Shown here piece after piece: positions 1 to 5,312 of a DNA stretch of 6,703 nt. The notes under the pieces were generated by a model, which was not told where the DNA came from, did no database searches, and was given only the letters and a program-made list of their open reading frames with translations. Within the stretch, counting starts at the first letter, position 1. The number at the start of each line of letters is the position of its first letter. Source of the stretch: an uncultured Ruminococcus sp. (GTDB lineage: Bacteria > Bacillota > Clostridia > Oscillospirales > Acutalibacteraceae). The translations under genes were made by a program, and so were the position numbers. Where the stretch lies: the NCBI GenBank assembly GCA_902803035.1, contig CADCON010000026.1, positions 1 to 6,703 on the forward strand, written 5' to 3'.

Positions 1-407
1 AGCGTCTTGCAGCCCAGATCGCGCGCTTCAATCGCCATGGCGAGAACGCCCTTGACAGGACGCACCTCTCCGGAAAGCGACAGCTCTCCTATGAAAGAGC
101 TTCCCTCCGGAACGCATGGTATCTGCTGCGACACACAAAGCACCGCCATAAAAATGGGAAGATCATAAAGAGGACCTTCCTTCCGGATGTCAGCGGGCGC
201 CAGATTGATGGTGACCCGCGAAACGGGAAATTCAAACCCGCAGTTGTGCATGGCGGCTCTGACACGGTCGCGCGACTCCTTGACAGAAGCGTCGGGAAGC
301 CCCACAATATCAAATCCGGGAAATCCGCTGTCCGTGTCCGCTTCCACCTTGACCCCGTAGGCGTCAATTCCCAGATACCCCAGACTGTTGATCACAGCAA
401 AAGACAT
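1..407 (-). CDS. comM: ComM/YifB-family Mg-chelatase-like AAA+ ATPase, N-terminal part (cut by window edge)
   Basis: This is the first 135 residues of a YifB/ComM protein; the rest lies beyond the left edge. The protein begins MSFAVINSLGYLGIDAYGVK and continues with GFPGFDIVGLPDASVKESRDR and VTINLAPADIRKEGPLYDLP, the hallmark start of this family (a ribosomal protein S5-like/ChlI domain that precedes the AAA+ Walker motifs). The segment GELSLSGEVRPVKGVL is also typical. ComM is a hexameric helicase that helps branch migration during natural transformation in some bacteria; in Firmicutes the YifB role is poorly known. The ATG at 405-407 has a strong ribosome site 9 bases upstream and lies 4 bases after the stop of the kinase gene, so it is probably the last or a late gene of the same operon. 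The Walker A and B motifs and the C-terminal domain cannot be inspected here. Confidence 0.93.
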   Translation of the reverse strand, partial: MSFAVINSLGYLGIDAYGVKVEADTDSGFPGFDIVGLPDASVKESRDRVRAAMHNCGFEFPVSRVTINLAPADIRKEGPLYDLPIFMAVLCVSQQIPCVPEGSSFIGELSLSGEVRPVKGVLAMAIEARDLGCKT

Positions 408-411
408 TGGC

Positions 412-2112
412 TCATTCCTCCCCTATCGGCAGAATTATTTCCTTTAAATCGGCAGAAAGCTCGTTCTTTCTCGGCCGGATCAGGACGCGTTGACGATTGA
501 CCAGCAGCGAACCGTATTGATTGACAAAATCCTCATTGTTGAGCTGCGGCTTCATGCGCTTTCTGAGAAGCAGACGCCCTTCCTTGTCCGTCACGGCAAC
601 GGTCGGCGTCACCTTGTTGTCATCGGAGATGCTGACAAACACACGGGCAGTCAGACGGGACGTTTCCTTTTCCCTGTAAAGCACTTCAAATTCGCTGCCC
701 TGCGCGATGATGTCGGCGAGCAGCTTGTAGACGGCGTTTCTCTCATCCTCCGTGCGGCAGAAATGCGCCGTAATCACATTGACCGCCTCCTGAAGGTACC
801 AGTCGCCGCTTTTTCCCCAGAGGGAATCATAGGTTTCGCCGCTGACGCCCACATCGACGTACCGGAACCAATCGAATTCCCCGCTGCAGATCGGCAGATC
901 GGAGATGAATTGGGAATGTCCCACCGGCAGCCGGGTGGTGAAATTGATATAGAGGTGATCAAAACGCCCGATGCGCGGCAGCGTGAATTTCTTTGTCCTG
1001 AGTGCCCAGAGCAGTCTTTCGGTGGGAGCGCGCGTGATGCGCGGGCAGCAGTATTCCGCGTCGCGCCGGCGGTCGATGCCCGCGGCGGAAATCTCCCTGA
1101 CGAAGCGGATATCCCTGATCACGCGCGCGCGGCTGTCGGGGGCGGAGGGTCTGTCGGACAGCCTGCCCTGCCCGATGAATTCCCGTATCAGCGAATTTTC
1201 GGGAATCAGCCCCTCGTCGAGATTTTCAAAGAGCGCCAGCCGCCGGATGTATTCCTGCGCCTCGGCATAATACGGACTGTCCGGCTGAATGCCGCCGAGA
1301 ATCTCAATCGCCTTGTCCGCGATGGCGTTGACCTCGTAGATGTGAATGGAATTGATGGTGACGGTTGCCTGCCGCTTGTAAGCCGAGATATAGAGCTTTT
1401 CGCCCCGAAGCACCTGCGGCCACATTTCGAAGGTGCGCTCCGGCGGGCTGCTCCGGAACTGATAATCCCGCACCAGCCTTCGCAGGAAGCGTATCTGATG
1501 GGCGGAAATCACCACGTCGTCGCCCTCCTTGATGCCCTGCTTGACGCTGATGTAAATTTTGACCATCCGCTCGTCGGGCAGGCAGTCGGTAATGATGGGG
1601 TTGAGCGCGTGGATGCCCTCCACGATGATCACGTCGTTCTCTCCGATCCGCAGCGGATAACGCTCCGGCGCGGGGCTTTTCGCGCTGAAATCAAAGCGCG
1701 GCATCATGGTGCTGCCCTTTTCCAGCAGCTCGGTCAGGCATTGCCGCATCAGCTCGATGTCCAGCGCGTAGACCGATTCGTAATCATAGGTGCCGTCGGG
1801 AAGCTGCGGCGCCTGTCCTTCGCCCTTGAAGAAATCGTCGAGCGACAGGCAGACGGCATTCGCGCCCGATGATTTGACGCGGCTGACCAGCATATTGGCG
1901 GTGGTGGTCTTGCCGGAGCTGGAAGGACCTGACAGCATGATCAGCTTGCGCCCCTGTCCGGTGGCCATGACAAAATCCGCTATTTCGTTGATCCGTTTGG
2001 CGTACTGCTCCTCCATCTGTCGGATCAGCTCCGCGGGCTCGTTGAGCACCGCGTTGTTGATGTGCCGCAGACGTTCGGTATAATGAATGTAGTAATCAAC
2101 AAAATTGATCAT
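412..2112 (-). CDS. Uridine kinase-like nucleoside kinase fused to an uncharacterised C-terminal domain
   Basis: This 566-residue protein has two parts. Residues about 1-315 form a P-loop kinase of the uridine kinase/phosphoribulokinase family: a helical lead, Walker A GPSSSGKTT (62-70), SLDDFF (90-95), VEGIHALNP (164-172), and the family-typical ending IPENSLIREFIG (303-314). Such kinases normally phosphorylate uridine/cytidine or another nucleoside with NTP in the cytosol; the exact substrate cannot be read from sequence. Related kinases usually stop just after REFIGGS. Here the frame runs on for about 250 residues: an Arg/Pro-rich linker (316-365), then an apparently folded region with FDHLYINFTT (384-393), FDWFRYVDVGVSGETYDSLW (413-432), DERNAVYKLLADII (456-469) and a basic end RQRVLIRPRKN (540-550). 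I do not recognise this domain. The ATG at 2110-2112 overlaps the end of hemZ by 17 bases. AAGGAGGG lies 14 bases upstream, rather far, and AGGAAA lies 4 bases upstream. Kinase call strong; substrate and C-terminal role unknown. Confidence 0.85.
   Translation of the reverse strand: MINFVDYYIHYTERLRHINNAVLNEPAELIRQMEEQYAKRINEIADFVMATGQGRKLIMLSGPSSSGKTTTANMLVSRVKSSGANAVCLSLDDFFKGEGQAPQLPDGTYDYESVYALDIELMRQCLTELLEKGSTMMPRFDFSAKSPAPERYPLRIGENDVIIVEGIHALNPIITDCLPDERMVKIYISVKQGIKEGDDVVISAHQIRFLRRLVRDYQFRSSPPERTFEMWPQVLRGEKLYISAYKRQATVTINSIHIYEVNAIADKAIEILGGIQPDSPYYAEAQEYIRRLALFENLDEGLIPENSLIREFIGQGRLSDRPSAPDSRARVIRDIRFVREISAAGIDRRRDAEYCCPRITRAPTERLLWALRTKKFTLPRIGRFDHLYINFTTRLPVGHSQFISDLPICSGEFDWFRYVDVGVSGETYDSLWGKSGDWYLQEAVNVITAHFCRTEDERNAVYKLLADIIAQGSEFEVLYREKETSRLTARVFVSISDDNKVTPTVAVTDKEGRLLLRKRMKPQLNNEDFVNQYGSLLVNRQRVLIRPRKNELSADLKEIILPIGEE
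415..423 (-). promoter_or_regulatory. Ribosome binding site of comM, embedded in the end of the kinase gene
   Basis: Read on the minus strand the sequence is GGGGAGGAA, with the GGAGG core 9 bases from the comM ATG. The same bases are the last sense codons (Gly-Glu-Glu) of the upstream kinase gene, whose TGA stop at 412-414 falls between this site and the comM start. Ribosomes ending on the kinase would be placed to restart on comM, so translational coupling is likely. Confidence 0.8.
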
Positions 2113-3553
2113 AGAATTTCCTGATTCCCTCCTTCCTTGCCATCATTTCCTCAAAGCGGGAAATGTATTCATAGGGGTATTTGAAATTGAAAATGCGCTC
2201 GATGTTGTTGACCCCCGGCTGCTTGAGCTTGGTAACCGCGCCGCCGCCGACGGCGAGAATGGTGTGGGTTTCGTCCATGATAAAGACATTGTAAACGCCC
2301 TCGAAGCCCGGCTTCGACCAGCCGACGTTTTCCAGATTGCCCACCATGCCCGACTGCCGGTAGAGATAATAGGGATCGTAGCCGCTCTCCGTGAGCCGCT
2401 TCTCGCCGTAATCCAGCATTTGCGAGGCGAGCAGCCCTTCGGCGTTGTAGCGGGCGATATGCTCCGTCACCATGCGCGCCGAACGCTTCATGGCGAGGGT
2501 ATGCACGGTGATCGAAGCCGGCTCCAGCGCGATTACCCCGTCGATGGTGTGCATATAGGACGCCAGTGTGTCGCCCTGCAGCCCCGCGATCAGATCCATA
2601 TTGATATTGTCGAAGCCGGCGGCCCTGGCCATGTCCATTGCCTCGTAGACCTGCGCGACGGTGTGCCTTCGCCCGATGGAGCGGAGAATGTCGTCATTGA
2701 GGGTCTGGGGATTGATGCTGATCCGGCTCACGCCGCTGCGTCGGATGGCGGCGAGCTTTTCGGGCGTGACGGTGTCGGGCCGCCCGGCTTCCACCGTGAA
2801 TTCATGGACGCCGCTCATGTCAAAATAGCCGGCAGTCGCGGTCAGCACCCTTTCCAATTGCTCCGCCGACAGCGTTGTCGGCGTGCCGCCGCCCATGTAA
2901 ACCGATTCCAGGCGCAGTCCCAGCGACGCGGCGATCCCGGCGGTGATTTTCAGCTCCCGCACAAGCAGCTCCACGTACTCCGGAATCAGCTTCGCCGCGT
3001 GCTCCACCGATTGCGAAACGAAGGAGCAATAGCTGCACCGCGACGGGCAGAACGGCACCGAAATATACAGGCTGAAGGAATTGTCCTTCGACAGCGAGAG
3101 GATTTTGTCCTCCCCGACAATCGTGCGCCGGCTGATGGCGAGCTTCTTTTCCGACACCAGGTAATCCTCCCGGAACCGGCGTTCGGCTTCTTCCCTGCCG
3201 TATTCGCGGGTAAGCATACGCAGCAGCTTCATGGGACGTATGCCGGTGAGCAGTCCCCATGGAGGATTGAAGCCGGTCAGACGGATGAGCTGCCTGCAAA
3301 GAAGCTGCGCGATGGTCAGCTCACAGTAATTCCTGTCCTGCGCCAGCTCCTCCGGCGCGTCCACTTCATCGTAAAATTCGCTGCTTCCCAGCCGGAGCCT
3401 TGAAGAAAGACGCGAACCCTTCCGGCGCACCTCGATTCTCAGCGCGCCGGGGTCGTCCGCCTCGGATTCGTTCATCTTCTGGTCGGGAAAGAACACCCGC
3501 GCCAGCTTTTCATATTCATATCTCGACGGAATGCCGTCAATGAGAATGTACAT
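2096..3553 (-). CDS. hemZ: HemZ-type radical SAM protein (coproporphyrinogen III dehydrogenase-like)
   Basis: This 485-residue protein is a cytosolic radical SAM enzyme of the HemZ group. The cluster-binding motif C-x3-C-x2-C is present as PFCPSRCSYCSF (Cys169, Cys173, Cys176), followed by YMGGGTPTTLS (219-229), the SAM-contacting glycine-rich motif of HemN-like proteins, then RISINPQTLND (277-287) and NINMDLIAGLQGD (317-329). The N-terminal part carries NPPWGLLTGIRPMKLL (96-111), which marks the HemZ group rather than HemN or HemW. Bacillus HemZ was linked to oxygen-independent coproporphyrinogen III oxidation, but many anaerobes with this gene lack full heme synthesis, so the true reaction here is uncertain. 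Length is near normal. The ATG at 3551-3553 has only a weak AAAAGG-type site upstream, about 14 bases away. It lies 42 bases after the metallo-hydrolase gene, and its stop overlaps the kinase start. Confidence 0.9.
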   Translation of the reverse strand: MYILIDGIPSRYEYEKLARVFFPDQKMNESEADDPGALRIEVRRKGSRLSSRLRLGSSEFYDEVDAPEELAQDRNYCELTIAQLLCRQLIRLTGFNPPWGLLTGIRPMKLLRMLTREYGREEAERRFREDYLVSEKKLAISRRTIVGEDKILSLSKDNSFSLYISVPFCPSRCSYCSFVSQSVEHAAKLIPEYVELLVRELKITAGIAASLGLRLESVYMGGGTPTTLSAEQLERVLTATAGYFDMSGVHEFTVEAGRPDTVTPEKLAAIRRSGVSRISINPQTLNDDILRSIGRRHTVAQVYEAMDMARAAGFDNINMDLIAGLQGDTLASYMHTIDGVIALEPASITVHTLAMKRSARMVTEHIARYNAEGLLASQMLDYGEKRLTESGYDPYYLYRQSGMVGNLENVGWSKPGFEGVYNVFIMDETHTILAVGGGAVTKLKQPGVNNIERIFNFKYPYEYISRFEEMMARKEGIRKFYDQFC

Positions 3554-3595
3554 CTTTTCAGTTCAAACCTTTTTATTCAATTGGAATTGGGCGCA

Positions 3596-4216
3596 TCACA
3601 TATACGGATTGAATTTCCGTTCCAGCGCAAGCGTTGTCGGCTCCTCGTGTCCGGGGTACACCTGATAATCCCCCTCCAGCTCCGCCAGCCTTTGCAGCGA
3701 ATGGCGGAGCTGCGCCGCGCTGCCGCCCGGAAAATCGGTGCGTCCCGCCGACCGGCAGAAAAGCGTGTCGCCGGAGAAGATCATGCCGTCCGTGATAAAG
3801 CAGCAGCTTCCCACGGTATGCCCCGGCGTGTGCATGACGGTGAATCGGGTTTCGCCGACCATGATCTTCTCGCGGTCAATCAGCTCCACGTCGGGCTTTG
3901 GGTAGACCTCGCCCCTGCCGGTGAACGGCGCGGAGAGATTGACATACATATCCCGCAGCCCCGGCGCGTCGCTCACAAAAATGGCGATTTTCGCCCCCGT
4001 CAGCTCCTTGACCCGGCTCACGCCCGCCACATGGTCAAAATGACAGTGGGTCAGCAGGATATAATCAAAATGATCGCGGCCGAATGACTCGATCACCTTG
4101 TGGAGATACTCGTCGTAATCGCCGGGATCGACAATCGCGCAGCGTCCTGAGGCTTCGTCGCAATAGATATAGCAATTGGTTCCCAGCTCGCCCACGGCAA
4201 TTCTTTTGACGCTCAT
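3596..4216 (-). CDS. Metallo-beta-lactamase-fold hydrolase, GloB/YqgX-like
   Basis: This is a 206-residue single-domain hydrolase with the full set of metal ligands of the metallo-beta-lactamase fold: THCHFDH (56-62, giving His57, His59, Asp61, His62), His133 in HTPGHT, Asp150 in FSGDTLF and His190 in YPGHEEPT. The sequence and length match the short GloB-like proteins (YqgX type) that resemble hydroxyacylglutathione hydrolase, which cleaves the thioester S-lactoylglutathione. The C-terminal glutathione-binding domain of classical glyoxalase II is absent, so glutathione may not be the natural thiol; the substrate is unknown. No signal peptide is seen, so it should be cytosolic. The ATG at 4214-4216 follows AAAAGGAG at 4225-4232 with an 8-base spacer, so the start is secure. 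It lies 24 bases after dtd and 42 bases before hemZ, an order known in Clostridia. Confidence 0.9.
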   Translation of the reverse strand: MSVKRIAVGELGTNCYIYCDEASGRCAIVDPGDYDEYLHKVIESFGRDHFDYILLTHCHFDHVAGVSRVKELTGAKIAIFVSDAPGLRDMYVNLSAPFTGRGEVYPKPDVELIDREKIMVGETRFTVMHTPGHTVGSCCFITDGMIFSGDTLFCRSAGRTDFPGGSAAQLRHSLQRLAELEGDYQVYPGHEEPTTLALERKFNPYM

Positions 4217-4240
4217 TATTCCGGCTCCTTTTCTGAAAAA

Positions 4241-4711
4241 TTATTCCCTTCGCGGGCGTTTCAGCTCTTCGCTGTCCAGAAGGATCGTAACTGGCCCGTC
4301 GTTGAGCAGCTCCACCTTCATATGCGCCCCGAATTCCCCCGTCTGCACGTCTGCCATGTGATATTCCTCCCGCAGCAGCCTGACAAAGTATTCATACAGC
4401 GCGTTCGCGCTGTCGGGCGCCGCCGCGCCGGTGAAGCTGGGGCGGTTGCCCCTGCGGCAGTCGGCGTAAAGCGTGAACTGCGATATCACCAGCACCGAAC
4501 CGCCGATGTCGGCGAGCGACAGATTCATTTTGCCCTCGCCGTCGCAGAAGATCCGCATACCGGCGGTCTTCTTGGCCAGAAGCTCCGCCTCCGCGCGGGT
4601 GTCGCCTTCCCCCGCTCCGAAGAGAATCAGGAAGCCCTGCCCTATGCTGCCCTTTACGGCTCCGTCAATTGTCACCGAGGCATATTTCACACGCTGAATG
4701 ACCGCGCGCAT
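4241..4711 (-). CDS. dtd: D-aminoacyl-tRNA deacylase (D-Tyr-tRNA(Tyr) deacylase)
   Basis: This 156-residue protein is a near full-length DTD enzyme, which hydrolyses D-amino acids (and glycine mischarged on tRNA-Ala) from tRNA and so keeps protein synthesis homochiral. It begins MRAVIQRVKYASVTIDG as in the family. The two active-site motifs are intact: SQFTLYAD (77-84) and NDGPVTI (137-143, the cross-subunit Gly-cisPro motif); RRGNRPSF (86-93) is also typical. Three ATG codons (4718-4720, 4715-4717, 4709-4711) are in frame. I chose the last because GGGAG at 4721-4725 is then 9 bases away, while it would be 0 or 3 bases from the others, and because MRAVIQRV is the usual family start. It is the first gene after the terminator at 4745-4777 and leads the run towards comM. 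Confidence 0.95.
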   Translation of the reverse strand: MRAVIQRVKYASVTIDGAVKGSIGQGFLILFGAGEGDTRAEAELLAKKTAGMRIFCDGEGKMNLSLADIGGSVLVISQFTLYADCRRGNRPSFTGAAAPDSANALYEYFVRLLREEYHMADVQTGEFGAHMKVELLNDGPVTILLDSEELKRPRRE

Positions 4712-4720
4712 TCTCATCAT

Positions 4721-4725
4721 CTCCC
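4721..4725 (-). promoter_or_regulatory. Ribosome binding site that decides the dtd start
   Basis: On the minus strand this reads GGGAG. It is 9 bases from the ATG at 4709-4711 but 0 and 3 bases from the two ATGs further upstream, so the third ATG is the likely start. The same GGGAG plus 9-base arrangement is seen in front of the DtxR-like gene. Confidence 0.65.
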
Positions 4726-4744
4726 GTCATGCTGTTGTGATACG

Positions 4745-4777
4745 AAAAACGGCAGTCCGACAAACGGCAGACCGCCG
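4745..4777 (-). terminator. Rho-independent terminator after the DtxR-like gene
   Basis: Reading the minus strand from 4777 down, the arm CGGCGGTCTG (4768-4777) pairs with CGGACTGCCG (4750-4759) over 10 pairs, two of them G-U, closing an 8-base loop (4760-4767). Five T residues (4745-4749) follow at once. The stem is GC-rich and begins 18 bases after the stop of the regulator gene. The opposite strand has no T run after the stem, so it acts for minus-strand transcription only. It should separate the regulator transcript from dtd, at least in part. Confidence 0.8.
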
Positions 4778-4795
4778 ATGAATTGATACTTGGTA

Positions 4796-5182
4796 TTACT
4801 GCTGTGCGCCCTGATGATTCAGTTTCTCATACTCTCTTTTGATGGCCTCAAAGCTGTCGGCGCTGATAATGTGTTCGATCCGGCAGGCGTCCTTCACGGC
4901 GGTTTCCGGATCAACGCCCAGCAGCATGAAGTACTGCGAAATGATGCGGTGGCGCTCGTACATTCTGTCGGCGATCTCAAAGCCGCTGTCCGTCAGGCTG
5001 ATGAAGCCGTTGTCGTCTACGTTGATGTAGCCGTTCTCACGAAGGTTCTTCATGGCGACGCTGACGCTTGGCTTGGAGAAATTCAGCTCGTTGGCGATGT
5101 CAATCGAACGGACAGAGCCTTTTCGCTCCCCGATGATCAGTATGGTTTCAAGGTAGTTTTCGGCGGATTCTCTGATGTTCAT
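4796..5182 (-). CDS. DtxR/MntR-family metal-dependent transcriptional repressor
   Basis: This 128-residue protein is a DtxR-family repressor, which binds DNA when loaded with Fe(II) or Mn(II) and represses metal-uptake genes. Residues about 1-65 form a winged helix-turn-helix (RSIDIANELNFSKPSVSVAMKNLRENGYI); residues about 70-128 form the dimerisation and metal-binding domain. Counterparts of the DtxR primary metal ligands are visible: Cys100, Glu103 and His104 in DACRIEH, plus His78 in YERH. The position of DtxR Met10 / MntR Asp8 is Asn9 (AENYLE), and Glu12 matches MntR Glu11. The C-terminal SH3-like domain of DtxR/IdeR is absent, so the length resembles MntR. I chose the ATG at 5180-5182 because GGGAG at 5192-5196 is 9 bases away; a GTG two codons upstream (5186-5188) is only 3 bases from it. 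Its own promoter and terminator make it a one-gene unit. No metal transporter is adjacent, so the metal sensed cannot be inferred from context. Confidence 0.92.
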   Translation of the reverse strand: MNIRESAENYLETILIIGERKGSVRSIDIANELNFSKPSVSVAMKNLRENGYINVDDNGFISLTDSGFEIADRMYERHRIISQYFMLLGVDPETAVKDACRIEHIISADSFEAIKREYEKLNHQGAQQ

Positions 5183-5191
5183 TTTCACAAG

Positions 5192-5196
5192 CTCCC
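5192..5196 (-). promoter_or_regulatory. Ribosome binding site that decides the start of the DtxR-like gene
   Basis: On the minus strand this reads GGGAG, 9 bases before the ATG at 5180-5182 and 3 bases before an in-frame GTG at 5186-5188. Spacing favours the ATG, which removes two residues from the longest open frame. Confidence 0.65.
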
Positions 5197-5237
5197 GTTA
5201 AATGATTTTTCTTGATTCGCCCGTAGAATTATCTATA

Positions 5238-5266
5238 ATTATACACAAAAGCCGCCGAAAATACAA
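5238..5266 (-). promoter_or_regulatory. Sigma-A-type promoter of the DtxR-like gene
   Basis: On the minus strand a perfect -10 box TATAAT (5238-5243) is preceded at exactly 17 bases by TTGTAT (5261-5266), which keeps the TTG of the -35 consensus. Transcription would start near 5231, giving a leader of roughly 48 bases before the ATG at 5182. It sits in the most AT-rich stretch of the window, directly upstream of the regulator. The leader is too short for a usual riboswitch. Confidence 0.7.
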
Positions 5267-5287
5267 CTATTTTTATCATATTTCGGC
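5254..5287. repeat. Inverted repeat flanking the -35 region of the regulator promoter
   Basis: GCCGAAA at 5254-5260 is repeated in inverted form as TTTCGGC at 5281-5287, with 20 bases between the arms. The left arm abuts the -35 hexamer (5261-5266), which lies inside the repeat. The arms could be a protein-binding site, for instance for autoregulation, or part of a weak hairpin at the end of the methyltransferase transcript. It does not resemble the classic DtxR or MntR boxes that I know. Confidence 0.4.
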
Positions 5288-5306
5288 AAAAATTCATTGA
5301 ATTTTT
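5288..5306 (-). terminator. Weak AT-rich hairpin just after the methyltransferase gene
   Basis: The 8-base arms AAAAATTC (5288-5295) and GAATTTTT (5299-5306) pair around a 3-base loop, 6 bases past the stop of the methyltransferase gene. The stem has a single GC pair, and the only T run on the minus strand is its own second arm. It could slow or end transcription weakly, but it is not a strong terminator, so some read-through into the DtxR-like gene is possible. Confidence 0.35.
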
Positions 5307-5312
5307 CGTGAA

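Noticed and set aside
89..367. A 92-codon minus-strand frame inside the comM region
   Set aside because: It is in a different frame from the comM start that carries the family motifs (GFPGFDIVGLPDAS, NLAPADIRKEGPLYDLP), so it is an out-of-frame shadow.
1015..1170. A possible frameshift or lost stop joining two genes at the kinase/C-terminal-domain junction
   Set aside because: No second start codon with a ribosome site is seen near the junction and the reading frame stays open with sensible codons through the linker. I kept it as a single fused gene, with the caveat in the findings.
490..1872. A 460-codon open frame on the plus strand opposite the kinase gene
   Set aside because: It lies antisense to a protein with clear kinase motifs. 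Its translation is rich in His, Arg, Ala and Asp without domain order, as expected from the complement of GC-rich codons, and no ribosome site or promoter supports it.
2105..3403. A 432-codon open frame on the plus strand opposite hemZ
   Set aside because: It is a shadow of the hemZ coding frame; the minus-strand frame carries the radical SAM Cys motif and the plus-strand one has no recognisable motif.
4750..4775. Near-tandem CTGCCGTTT repeats (15-base period) between dtd and the regulator gene
   Set aside because: Both copies fall within the terminator: one spans the end of the first arm and the loop, the other the second arm and T tail. Hairpin pairing explains the similarity.
5234..5243. 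TATAATTATA palindrome overlapping the -10 box
   Set aside because: It is a 10-base AT-only palindrome created by the -10 hexamer in an AT-rich region; too little information to call an operator.
5189..5312. Possible riboswitch or small RNA in the intergenic region before the DtxR-like gene
   Set aside because: The predicted leader is only about 48 bases and shows no stable GC-rich helices or known riboswitch core. The region is accounted for by a promoter, a weak hairpin and a short inverted repeat.
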